From: Polytrichum commune
Taxonomy: Eukaryota; Streptophyta; Polytrichopsida; Polytrichales; Polytrichaceae
Assembly (NCBI GenBank): GCA_950295325.1
Contig: OX485805.1
Coordinates: 5,706,501 to 5,770,500 of the forward strand
DNA: 64,000 nt
Direction: 5' to 3'
Position 1 is the stretch's first letter. Each line of letters begins with the position of its first letter. Shown in pieces: positions 25,501 to 38,300 of the stretch. Below the pieces are notes generated by a model, which did not search any database, was not told where the DNA came from, and was given only the letters and a program-made list of their open reading frames with translations. The position numbers and the translations under genes were made by a program.

Positions 25501-27070
25501 TACTTGCTATTGGTGCAGTCTGTGGAGTGGAGACAAATAATTTATGGATTCAAGTGAAAAGTTAGTTGAAGACGAATTGTCACCTACTATTGCTCTCCCA
25601 TTTTTTTTGGCTTTGAAATCATTCTTGCTACCACATCGAACCTAAAAACAAAATAAAATCAAAGAAAGTAAACTACAACCGGCATTGCAACTATTCCCAA
25701 CTTAACTTTGTATCGTAGTTGGGTAGGGTAGAGCACTTGTCAGCATGGTTGTCATATGCACTTTATCCCTCCTTGTCCCCAAAAAATAAAGAGTCAAAGA
25801 AAGCAAACTACAACCATCAACAACAAAACAATGGTTGTGTGTAGATTGCCCCTTGAGAAGATCAGTTTAAATGTTTGTTCCAAATATTCTTGTGTTACTC
25901 ACAACCCAAACATCTACCATCCAAAATACTCATACATTTTTAGTTCCTTGTTGAACACCTTTTTCTAAATTAGTGAAGACAAGGATGGTCCTAATTTAAA
26001 AGATAGGCTCTTTAAAAGTTATGACAGACAGGTTTAAATAATTTGGTCAGAGAATAAATCAACACCAAAAACATTTGCACTTCAATTGTATCGAGAAATT
26101 TGTGAAGAGCTGCTATTTTGGCTAGATTTAAAGGGATACTTGAGAAATAAGATATATTAGAAGCCCATCAAAAGATGAGACAAAAGATGTTGATGATGTG
26201 TCTACCAATGTTGGGCAGGTATTATAATTGGCACCAAACCCTTGCAGGGTATCAGAGCGGTTCTTGAAATTCATAACCACAGTTCTCAATATTTCAAATA
26301 ATCATATTTGATTTATAACTGTGGTTCAAAGAAATCCTCTTAGAAAATCACCAGTTCTTTGCCGGTTCTTTCTACAAAACTGGTACCAGAAGTTCTTTTC
26401 TTTTATGAACTTTCAAAACCCCATAACCAGAGGTTCTTTGATTTTAACTTTCTTTGAGAACCACAACCGGAGGTCGTCCAACACTGTTATCTGCACACTA
26501 CTTATTAATCATCTCTCGAAGTGTGGTTCACAATGACATGCACTAATAGATGCATTTTTGCCCTTGACTACTTTTCCAGAAACAATATCATATATGCTCA
26601 ACAGAGTTGCAAAGAGATTCAACAATGACTCTGAAGCTTGAGAGCAAATTATGTTGCTGTGGCCAGTACTTGACAGGCAACTTGCATTCAACCCAATTTT
26701 AGTTAAATTTACGGAACACTATTGAGCTGTAAAACCAGGCAACAAAAAGTTTAATCATGTGAGGACACTATTATATGCAAGGCCATTTGATGTTCAGACA
26801 TGTGAAATCTTGAAATTATTTCTTAAAAGGTCAGTATAGAAAAGGAAGATTCTAACACATGCAAGAAAATAAAAAGCACATAGACAATTCTTCATAGCAA
26901 GCAGGGATCAAAAAGCTTCAAGCTAAAAGAGTTGGAATATATTCATGTGTAAGGGTCGAAAGTAAAGACCCAATTTGATCCATATATAATGTCAAGAAAG
27001 GACATCTGTGTAGAGGACATCTGATCCCAAAAAAAGAGAGGGTAATGACCTTGTTCCGGATTCATGGAAC
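25500..27070. other. AT-rich DNA between DNAAF5 and MRL7, no gene seen
   Basis: It contains a short direct repeat ('aaagtaaactacaacc' near 25665 and 'aaagcaaactacaacc' near 25798) and several 'aaccacag/aaccggag' motifs between 26270 and 26480. No frame resembles a known protein. Confidence 0.5.
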
Positions 27071-30000
27071 CTAAGCAACACTCTTCAGGGATTCTGAACT
27101 AGTCAATGTTTGTAAACTTGATGGCCGTTTACCATTATAAAAGAAATGTGCTATATATTGTAACAATTCTTCTGAAGTTCTGAAGCCTGTGCACAAGACG
27201 ATGCAACCATTAGTAGTGAACATAAAAGGGGTCATAATTTCGGCCAAGTCTAAAATTAGCACATTTACCATATGCATTTTGCCAATCAGACCATACATAT
27301 ATGTAAATTGAATCATAGAGAAATTTCAGCTAGTAAAAATGAATACAACCACGTGTATCTAATCACCGTTGTCAAATTTGACATTATTTTCACTTCCTCT
27401 TTTTAACAGGTTGTGCTAAATATAATTCAATATCGTCAACCAGATAGAATATTATGTCAACACTTGTTGGGGCTCATACAAATTGTCATATCCTGAATTA
27501 GCACACCAACAGTCATTCAAGGATTGTGAAACATTTTTTCATAAGACTAAGGACAGAGAAAACGTGCCTTCAAGCTTGTGAAGAGCTTTCCCATTCTTTA
27601 TGAAGATGAGCTGTGGGCAATCATCCTGGCTGATATTTAGAGCCGTACCTACATCCACCTCCATGCCGATGTCCACTTTCACAGCCTGTTCAAAACACAC
27701 ATACAAATATATAACCTCCTTCCTTTCAAAACTGATTAAAATAACACAAGAATCTTCAAAGGACGATGAAGATAATGCTATAAAAATGAAGACTTTACTA
27801 AGGTATGTGGTTCAATTGTGGGCACTTCCAACTTCACCACCAATTTTGACTGCTGAATTGGACCAGGAATTGTTCATCTGGTTAGCATTTGCAATGAATC
27901 ACAAAGATTTTCATTTCATGTTTCATCAGAATCAGAGTTGAGCTGCAAGAGTTATAAGAGGTCATAACTGGTCCAATCTCATCTTGACACGTCTTTTTCA
28001 TGTCCGCTCTTAAACGACAAAGCCTTGCAACATACCACTCAAATATAGGTGTCCGACTAAGAAAAGTGGTCACGTCAGGCACATAAGGCACACGTACCTT
28101 AAACCATACACCCACTTGTCTCAAACATTGCTACAAAAAGTAAAATCCTATGACAATATGCGAATGTGGTGCAGTATGTTATGACACATCATCAAGGAAA
28201 AAAATTTGGGAATTTGAGTAGGATTACGTACACGAAGCGGAGCTTTGCGTGACTCCCAGATTGACACCACTGCTGTCTCCAGCTCTTTCAGCGCTTTCCA
28301 GCCATCCATCCCACTGTATTCATGACACAAATGAAAGAATCAAATAAAACTAAAATTAGCTCCTACTGCAACTATCATCATGTTGATCAAAGACCACGTT
28401 CAACAAGAAATGGCCATAGAGGAGTGATTATGAGTTTCATCTACAATTTAGTTTAATTTTTCCCAAAATCATCACGTCACCTTTCAATGTGTAGTAGCTA
28501 TAGATGTTGTTCAATGTGCAGGATTACAACATCAATATTGTTCATGTATTGGAATAGCTTGCTGAGGTAGATTCAACAAAGGTATGACTGCAAATGCCTC
28601 TCTTTAGTCTTATACCTTCACCACCTTGTATTGTATGGTATTCAGTGGAGTGCCATCTTAAATGGACATTACAGTTATCCTTAACTCAATGGCACTTTTT
28701 GTCAGTAGGTCCCCTATGATTTTTCCAATGATTCTTTTGCATACATAATCAATAATTTCCTTTTTTCCCACCTGTGGTGTGTGCTTGGAGGTAGTGCTTT
28801 ACTTTGAATGATGAGCAACCTATTTTCGTTTATTGAGGGCCAAACTCATTTAGCACCTCTTGGCATGCCAAATGAGTTCAACCCACTATGAATCAATATA
28901 GAAGGTTCCTCGTTCACACTACCTCCACGCATGCACCAAAAACCTATCGCACATGGAAGGTGTTGTATGCAAAACGACCAACTCCCCACCAAAAGTCATG
29001 TTGAGTTAGAGGATAACTCTCATGTGGTTTCAAGGTTAATTCAAGGTGTGATTAATCAGGATAGGAGGGAGTTTTGAGGCCCTTCAGCCATTTAATCTGG
29101 GATGTTGTGAATACAAAAGATAAATAAACTCATGACACCAAAATGAAACAACCAATAAAGTGCACACCCATACCTAGCATAGAGGAAATTGTCAGCATTT
29201 TTCTTAAACTCAGCAAATCCATAAAACCCATGAAAGCAAGAGATATGGATAAAAGGTCAAACCTGCGGCCATATCTCGCAAACACATACACTAACAAGGG
29301 GCTTGGGTCCGCAAACACGTTTGCTTCCCAATCATTAGAGACAATCTCCTTGATCACCCAATCATCTGCTTCGCTATCCCAGTTCGTAACAAGCTCGTCG
29401 TTATCATCATCATCATCATCATCATCTTCATTTCCATCACCAGTTTTTTTTGTCTCTGTCTTCAAGGACATTTTATCAAAAAACTGAGACGTACGAAAAC
29501 CCCATCCATCCTCACCTTCTTCAGGCCATGTAGGATCCTCCTCATCTACCCAAAGTGGCTGTTCTTCTACTTCCTCTTCTTCCTCTTCTTCCTCTTCTTC
29601 TTTTCCTTCTTTTTCTTTGTCTTCATTTAACACAGAATCCGCCTCTTGTCCTGCCAAGAAGGAATAAAAAGATGAGCCAGAGAATTTAAATCATAACCAA
29701 TCATGCTAGTATCTCCAAAAACAATCTTCATCTTTAGTAGAATTATTCTTAAGCTCAATGGGACTTTAATTTCCCCTATGATTTTCCTTTCGTTGGTTTG
29801 CATACAGAATCAATAATTTACTTCTCCTTGTGATGATGCATGCTTGGCGGGGTGTTTGAATTTTGAAAGACAAGCAACCTATTTCAAATTCAAGCACTAC
29901 CTCCGAGCATGCACCATAAGTGGTGAAAAGCAATTACTGAGTTTGTATGCAAAACAACCAATGGAAAATTAAAATTCAACGACCTACTCCCGATGAAAAT

Positions 30001-31068
30001 TCCTATTGAGGTAAAAGATAACTCTCATGTGGATTGAACTTCATGGTCTCCATTGAATATCATACAATACAACGTGAATTGTAGAATTTTAAGGTTTGCA
30101 GACCATGAACTGCATACCTAAATTCGATTTTGTTTGGTCTGTGGCATTGGTGGTGGTGGTTTCGGTTTCTTTGTCTCCAGTATTATCCAGTAACTGTTTC
30201 CGGTTTTCAAGCTCAATGACCCATCCATCCCCTTTCACTGTCTCCTTCACCCCTTTTATGACTTTCCCTTGTGGCCAAATAACTGTATCAGCGCCAGTGC
30301 TAACAGCCCTCCATTCAGTTTCATCATCTCCAATCTTCTCCACCACATTGGATTCTGCTAAAACATCAAGGTTCAGAGGTGAGAAAAAAAGAAAGAAAGA
30401 AAAAACTGACATCCCAAAACCCTAAACCCTAAACCCTAAACCCTAAACTCAAAATTCCAAGGTACAAAAATTTCACCGTTCATCAGCTGCTTGTCATCAT
30501 CATCAGCTGCAGGTGCTTCCATTGCTTCTGAATCCTTAGCATTCGAAGAATCTGTTTTCATATTCTTAGCTAGCTCCTTGAAAAAATCGAATTCCTCCTT
30601 CTCACTTGTCTTAGGGCCATCTTGACTCTTGGCAGGTTCTTCGATTTTAATTGTTGATGTTGTTGTTGTCGTCAATTTCTTAGGTCGACCACGCTTCCGT
30701 TTAGGTTGTTCTGCAATAATACTATTGTTAGCATCATCAACTACTATAGAGCCGTTATTAGCAGTGCCATTCGAATGCACTAAAGCATCTGATGCTTGCC
30801 TTCCTTCTCGCTTTTGTGCTGAAGTTTCAGAATTTGTAGCTGATGCCAGAAAAACATTTTTCCTGCAACCAGCATTCATGACCGACCATTCCAACCGCAA
30901 TCTTGCTGTTCCTAATTGTGCATGTCTTTCAAGGATATGTCTTCTTCGGGTTTTTGAGCTTATAAAGAGATTTTTGCACACATAACCTCTTCTCAAAAAA
31001 CCTCTACTGGGATGTGACAAAGAGAGTGAAAGAGATGAGCTGAAAAAGGACGCCATTACAGCATCCAT
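27071..31068 (-). CDS. MRL7: Chloroplast thioredoxin-like-fold protein, MRL7/SVR4/RCB type
   Basis: MRL7-type proteins are plastid (partly nuclear) proteins with a thioredoxin-like fold lacking the CxxC pair; in Arabidopsis they support plastid transcription and thylakoid biogenesis. Six exons on the minus strand keep phase: 31068-30477, 30357-30118, 29650-29263, 28313-28232, 27685-27568, 27186-27071, giving 511 aa. The N-terminus is Ser/Arg-rich like a transit peptide (MASFFSSSLSLSLSHPS). A basic AT-hook-like KRKRGRPKK follows near residue 120. Long acidic runs and WVDEEDPTWPEEGEDGWGF precede the conserved fold: PLLVYVFARYGR, WKALKELETAVVSIWES, AVKVDIGMEVDVGTAL, DDCPQLIFIKNGKALHKLEG, FRTSEELLQYIAHFFYNGKRPS. 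The intron after exon 5 needs a GC donor (AAG|GCACGT). The start at 31068 is the first ATG before the transit-like stretch. The paralogue MRL7L/NCP is the main alternative assignment. Confidence 0.8.
27790..28095 (-). repeat. Family A repeat in MRL7 intron 4
   Basis: Reverse copy bounded by 'aaggtatgtggttcaattgtgggcacttcca' and 'gtggtcacgtcaggcacataaggcacacgtacctta'. Confidence 0.75.
28670..29190 (+). mobile_element. Family B foldback MITE with shared flank, MRL7 intron 3
   Basis: Best-preserved copy. The left end 'gttatccttaactcaat' and the right end 'ttgagttagaggataactc' are inverted. The 29030-29190 flank ('aggataggagggagttttgag', 'tttaatctgggatgttgt') matches 20090-20245 in DNAAF5 intron 9. 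Confidence 0.8.
29745..30022 (+). mobile_element. Family B foldback MITE, MRL7 intron 2
   Basis: The left end is 'attcttaagctcaatgggact' and the right end 'attgaggtaaaagataactc'. The core is shortened, and the arms pair over most of their length. Confidence 0.65.
30417..30449 (-). repeat. Telomere-type (CCCTAAA)n tract in MRL7 intron 1
   Basis: Four consecutive units of the plant telomere repeat lie between exons 1 and 2. A second tract of two to three units lies at 31182-31200, just upstream of the start codon. Short telo-boxes are common near the 5' ends of plant housekeeping and plastid-protein genes. Confidence 0.9.
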
Positions 31069-32328
31069 AATTTTATCCACAAAGACTTCTACACCCAAAC
31101 AGGAAAAAAAGGACAAAGGGCAATGCAGTAGAGATTTATGGGTTGCGGCAAAAGTTGAAATGCTGAAGTTTGACCCCTGCACTAAACCCTAAACCCTAAA
31201 GCCTGTTCACATCAAATTAGGTCAAGCCAAGTTGATGAGGAGAAGGAAAATCATAATCTTCTTGTAGATCTTTGAATTGGGCACAAATTTGTTGCAATCT
31301 CATGAAGCAGACTCTCAAATTTGGTCTAATTTCATTGCTTTCTAAAAAGCCTACTACATAAGAGAGAGTGAGTGAGAGAGAGAAAGAGGCTTGTTCTCTC
31401 TATAAACTTCTGCTTCAGACAGGAACGAAGAACTCAACAAAACTCTATCCAAACCCTCTCTCTATACAATTTCTACTTCGGAATTGTGGGGCTGGGTTGT
31501 GGGTGCTGCGAAACTTAAACTTAAATTATTCACTTCACTCGCAAACTTATATCTTTGGAACAACCTGATCCATTCACCCAGAATCAACGGAAGCTCAAAT
31601 CTATACAAGCGGTTCTCAAATCTAACTCTTTTCAAGATCTCTAATTTCAACTGAGAATCTAGGTTTTTAACTCCACTAACGGAAGTAGTATGTAGTACCC
31701 ATTTGCAAACCTCATGTTTGTGTTGAACTCCCGTTCCACTCACTTGAAGAGTTGCCTGCCTTTGAGGATTTTCAGTTGTTGCAATTCCTATAATTCATCC
31801 ATAAGCTTATAGAAAATTGAAGGTTTATTATTTTGAAGTAGTTAAAATTGGGTGTAGACTGGGTTGTCTTGGCAATGCAAATGTTGACTTAAAGTGTTTC
31901 AAGAGATCCCGTTGATAATTGTCTCCATTCTTGGCACCCATGATTTTGTTGTGCTAAATTTATTTTGGAATAATAACTGCAAAATGTAAATATTTTTTCC
32001 TGTTCCTAAGGGAAGAATCAGAGTGCAATATGGATCAAATTGTTTGTGAGAATCTCACAGCTCATTAACTTATTAGGGATCAATTTGCAAACACCTCAGT
32101 CAATCAACCAATCAATCAACTGCAAGAGATGAGATCCAAAAGTCAATTAGTCAGGCATGGACTTCAATTATCTTGCTAGAAGTCCTCCTTCACTCATGGC
32201 GACCTTTTTTTCAGCAATTGTGAGGAACATGAAGGAGAGCAACTGGATGGTTGTTAATTAACCTATGAATGTAAATATTTTTCATCACAGAATTTGAAGT
32301 AATTAGTCAGAAAGGAGGGGAGAGGGAG
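31069..32328. promoter_or_regulatory. Divergent intergenic region, MRL7 (-) and kinesin-9 (+)
   Basis: About 1.26 kb separates the two divergent start codons and should hold both promoters. On the MRL7 side are the telo-box tract (31182-31200) and a GA-rich stretch (31362-31390). A run of 'caatcaaccaatcaatcaac' lies at 32101-32120. I see no coding exon here. Confidence 0.5.
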
Positions 32329-35300
32329 ATGCCATATCGCGGCGATCCACCACAATGTAGGATTAGGGTACACTTAAGGTTGAGACCTTCTGCAAAGCCA
32401 TCTCCTGCAATTCACATTGATGAACATAAAGCATCGGTGAAAATAGATGTGCAAAAACATTCCGCTGGAGGGATTCCAAGGCCTTATGATGACCAAATTG
32501 TGTTCACTTTTGACAGCATCATTCAGGTTAGTGGTTATTTTGCAAACTTTTTGTTCTAGGTTTAGCATTAGGATTAGGGTTTCCATTCACATCACTAAAA
32601 TCATATTAGGGACTCGATATTAAGGTACGTGGTCTTATTGTGAGCACTTCCAACTCCACACACAATTCTGGTTGTTGGATAGAATGAGGAAATGTCTCAT
32701 CATGTTAGCAATTGCAAATCATGAAGATTGTCAATTTTAAGTTTTGGAATCAAAGTTTCACAAGATGCAAAAGTTGTTGCAGGTCAAAGTAAAGATTCTC
32801 TTTCTCTATAAGCGATCATGTAGGCCCTCCCAATCGTGATGTTCGTTATTGAACTTAGAATGGTGCCTATGTTTTGAGCACATAGTCCAATCTCATGGTC
32901 GCACATGTCGTTTTGGTGTCCATTTTTATCAACAAGTTTTGCAAATACCACTCAGATATAAGTATCTTTTTAAGATTGACCACATATTCTATTCAGTTTC
33001 ATAAAGAATGCATCACAAGATTCATCAATAAACCCTAAAGTGCAGACTGACAATGTTGTTGATTGAATAATTCTCCTGTGTCATTTAGGTGATTATCCTC
33101 TGTCCTGATCACTTCATAATTTTTAAGTTATGCGTTGTGGGAAAATTCCAATATATTTTTATGGTCCTCCTGTGACATGTAACAGTTTGTATGGTATTGA
33201 TTTCGATTGCAGACAACAAATCAACAGACTGTATATGACTTATGTGCAAATCAAGTTGTGGAAGATGTATTACAAGGATACAATGGCACCATTATGGCAT
33301 ATGGCCAAGTTGGTTCTGGCAAGACTTTCACCATGACTGGAGACATGAAGGTAAGTTTTTCTACACATCACTCGAATTCAGCTCCTTGAAGGTGACTTTA
33401 AGGTAAGTGGGCCTTCAACAATACTTTCTAACAACCCAATTCTCATAGGACATGAATCACGCATTTAGTGCAAGATGATTAGCAAATCTAATTCGAGCGT
33501 GTAGCCATTTTCCTCATAATTTTTGGAGCTCATATAAATATCTTATTTATTCTCATCAAATTATCATATAGGTCCTGCCAACTATATTGACTAACTATTG
33601 AGCTTAGAACAGTTAACAAATCACGACCATGTAGTCCAATCTCTTTTGAACACTTGTCCTTCTAGTGTTTGTTCTTAGATCCACACCTAAAGATATGGTG
33701 CACGCTATTCACCAACCCAAAATATTGAACATCAGAGGTGCACATTGTAGGTTACATGATTTCTTTTTGATTGAAAATAATGTGCATTTGAAAACCTCCA
33801 ACCTAAGAGGTGGTGGGTATATTACAAGGGCATGACAAGTGTAACTAGGGTTGCACAATAACTTCTTGCATGATCGTATATACTACAACCACACTAAGGT
33901 AGATGCGCATAAGTCAAACACAACAATAATATGGATACCTATATTTGGGCGGTCTGTGGTTAGGTGTGGATCTAAGAATTGGCACTAAAAGGCATGTGTT
34001 CAAAAGAGATTGGACTATGACATTGCAAGGGTACAATTCTTCAGTGTACCCTAAGATTGTGCTCAAAATGTGCTATTCATTCTAGCTTGAATAGTCAACA
34101 TGATTGGGGGACCCATATGACCACTTAATGAGCACGAGAATCTTCACTTTGATGATGTATAAGATATGCATGTGAACTCCAAATATTATGAGGCAAATAG
34201 CTATGGGCACGATTTAGATTTGCTCATCATCTTGCACTAATTGGGTGCTTCATATTCTATCACAAGTGGGTGAAGAAAGGAAAGTATCCATCTAAGGCAC
34301 ATCTACCTATAGGGTTACAATATAAGTCACATTATACATCTGCCCACAATATTTACTGTATTCAATGTAGTTTGCTCCATAATGACCAGCTAAAAATTCT
34401 ACATTCTGTGACTAAGAGCACATTGTTGGTTGAATTGCATGATGTAGGTGTATGCACATCGAGGGATCCTTCCTCGAGCAGTACACCGTCTTTTTGAGGA
34501 GAAAGAAGCAAAGCCAGAGGCGGGCATTGTGATTCACATGTCATATCTTGAAATTTATCAAGAGGTATATATTTCTGTATTTTTCATACCCAACTCAACA
34601 TTCACCCACACAACTTTAAAGGTTAAGGTCTTCAAAAAGTTACAAGTTGATAGGGTTTGGTTACTCAAGGAGGTGTAGGGTTTGGTCTCATTGGATTTGT
34701 TTTCTGCTAAAACTCAACATCAGAAGCTTTATATTTCTTGCTAAAAATTGGGCAGGGATGTGGAAACAGGCAATGTATGACCTCCTGCAACGAAAAGGAG
34801 AGCCAGGGGGTCCCTTGATGATTTTGGAGGAAAACAATATTGTGGACATAAGAGGTCTTGCTAAAATCCGCGTTGAGAATGAGATGGAAGCGTTGAAGCT
34901 CTTCTTTGAGGGAGAGAAATTGAGGTCATATGGGCGACACCTCTTGAATCAAGTGCGTTTTTTAATGGAACAACTCCATTTCATGGAAAAGCTCTAGATT
35001 TGAATTTGAATCAAGAGCAACCTATTTTCGTTCATTGAGGACCTTCCTCATTATAGCACCTCTTGTCATGCCAAAATGAGTTTGACCCTCAATGAACTGA
35101 TATATCCACCAAAAACTTACCGGACATGGAAGGTATTTAATCCAAAACGACCAACTCCCAGTCAAAACCCCTGCTGAGTTAAAGGATACCTCTATGGTGT
35201 TGCTTTCCTGTATGCTTTTGCAACCTTGGGCAAGTTGGCTTTGCTTGATCATTTTCCTGCGCTCACACTTTGATAACATAATTAAACATTACTAGAAGGA

Positions 35301-38300
35301 ACATATATCTGCTTCACCAAAGCTCATTGTCGATTGTTGACAGCTTTCAAGCAGGTCTCATTGCGTTCTCACATTCTACATCGAACGAAACGTAGGGATT
35401 CGAACGCTTCAAGATATTCGAGTCGCCAAGTTGAATTTAGTCGACCTCGCAGGCACAGAACGCATAAAGAAAACATCTTCAGAAACAGGAGGTCAGCTGC
35501 GTAGGGAGGCATGCTGCATCAACAAATCCCTCTCTTTCTTTGAGCAGGTGATAATTTCTCTCAATTTATAGTTAGTGGAATTGGAGCTATGATTTTTGGG
35601 AGGGTCAGTCGCACTATTTTTAGAACCTTGTTTGCAATTGAGAGGTCTGTTTTCAATCAATTTGTTCTGCAACATAATTGAATCTGAAGTTGGACATTGA
35701 TGAAGGTGGTTTATGCCTTGAGATTAGGCCAAGATTATATTCCATTCCGTCAAAGCCGCTTAACGACACTGCTCAAAGAGTCCCTTGGTGGGAATTGTAA
35801 GACTATAATGATGGTTTGCGCTTGGCCGGAAGATTACTTCCTTGATGAGACTGTACTTGATCGACACCTTAATCACCACTAAAGTGCCCAAATACTTGCA
35901 TTGTTTGTTAACAATTACACGTTGATTTCCATATATAAGAAATGGTTGAAGTATCCATGCAATAAATAAAGTGGTGCTCTAAAAGCATGTAACATTAATT
36001 TGCAATTGATTGGACTAAATTTGTGTCAACAACTTTTCTCAAAAAGGCATCATTATAGAATTGAAGAATTGAAATGCAAAAGTCCAATCATATGCGGCCA
36101 TTCAATTATCTTGTTCCAAGCGTTGTGCCTCTTGTTTTGACATGCATATTTCTAACAACTACCAAATTGTGGGTCAGAGAATCTATGTAATTTGTTGAGA
36201 CAATAAATGAATGTATTGGAGCACAAAATTTTTGACATCCAATTTTTTTGGTGCCATATGCAATCATGTAGATTGCCTCATTAAGGTTTGCTCAAAGAGT
36301 GAAGTATTTGAGAACTTTTGCAATTTTGAATAAGAAGATGGACTGCGCAGCCAATGAAAGGTCAAAAATGCCTTCAAAGATTGTTTCACCGGTGTTTTTA
36401 TTTATATGAGCAAGTGTGTTTTTGATTGTGTTTATTTTGATCCTCATCTTGAACATCACTTTGAGATGTTGATGGATATCATTTTGCAAGAACTCTAATA
36501 TGTGGGTTGTTTGTGCAATAATACTACAGGCGACACTTACGAGAGATTGCAAATCTTAAGCAAGAGTTAGCCCTCAAGGATGCTCTAAATGGCCGACCAG
36601 GGATATCTTATGATGATTTATCGTAAAAACCTTACCTTATGGCATGATGCAACTATTCTTTACCATGTTTAATAGACTTGAAGGAAAGTACACTAAATAG
36701 TCCTATTAGTTTGGGTGGAAATTCGCGGGGAAATAAATAATGTGGGCCTCTCTAATTATCTAATTAGGGTGGAAATAATGCGGGTCCAAGACCCAGGTCT
36801 TCCTCTGTCTTCCTTGAGACTTCCAACCAACACCTTACATCAAAAGTAGCATGAAATTTAATATTCACTCACATCAATTTCCTCAAAAGACAATCATTGT
36901 CGCCTACACTAATTTTAAACTCAAGATTTGGCATGGGTTGAAAACTAATGTGGGCTCTAAAGAATAATTGTGGCCCACACTAAATAGGATAATTTAGTGT
37001 AGTGTCTGGAAGGTTAATTTGGAAGTAGACCTTTGTCAGTTTATATTTGACCTTACATGTCAAATATAAACTGTAGGAAGTCCTCCACACTTGAGCTCAT
37101 TGATTGGAATTGTAATTTTCCTTCTTTCTTTCTTTTTCTCAAGTTTCAACATTAAATCATTACACTTGTTTCTATTCACAGGGAGGAAGTTAAAACTGAG
37201 CTTCGACAAAAGATTCAAGCCTTTTTTGAAAACGAGGATGAGATTGAAAGAATTCCCATTGAGAACTTAAAACAGGCATCCAACCCATACAATCATTTCA
37301 TTACCTTCGGTCGTTGGATCCTTTAAAAATATACCTGAAACCCAGTCTTGAATTGACAAGAATATTGTAGCATCATTCTCTAAGTTATTTGGAGCTGACA
37401 TGGTAAATTAAGCAAGTCCTTGTAGCCACAATGATACCCAGAAGTAATGCAAGTTTTGAAATTGAACATGGGTTGCTTTTTTGTCCAGGTGAAGGAATTA
37501 TTTGGGCTGTTCAAAGAAGCCCAACTTTCTCTTCGAGCTGAGGTGACTTTTGGAACCTCTATGAGATTTGTTTTAACAACAATAGGTCTACTAAAGCAGT
37601 TCATGTCCCATCCGCACATCTTCTTTTCTTTTCTTAATATTTTTTTTGCATGAAAGGTCCGCAGTAGCACAAAATATAAATCTAACCAAAAATGGATATG
37701 TTTTCAAAATCTTGACTTTCTGGTTAAAGCAATTTTATAGATGAATCCATAGATACACTTTCAATACACATTAATATCATGGGAGATACGTGAATCTTTG
37801 GTGAATTAGTTGAATATTATAATATAGAAATATGATGAAGAATTTAATGTATTGTATTTTTTGATATTGAATCTATACAGTTGATTGATAAGTAGTGATG
37901 ATCTAATCATAACATCTGTTTCAACACTATCATAATGATGTGTGCATATGCAATTCTATTGGAGGATCCTACCATACAAGTCAAGCATGTTGTAATTGTA
38001 GACTGAACCTTGGTCCTGAGTGGTCATTGGTGATCTTCAAGAGACTAGCATGCGATGCAATGAAGTATTTAAATATTCTAAAATTGGTGGTGCAGTTGGA
38101 TAGAGTGTTGCTTCAGTATGGGCTTGTGCCACCACCAGAGGAGCCACCACCAGAAGATACGGGTATTGGGGAACTAACTCGCCACGTAAGCATTACCACA
38201 TGACTCAAGGACATTCCATATGCTTGAGGAAACGTTTTTGGCATTTAACAAGTACCATTCCCCTAAATCAGATTCATGCTGAAATACTTTACTTTTGGGA

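Noticed and set aside
30417-30449. Telomere or chromosome end
   Set aside because: Only four units, inside an intron with genes on both sides.
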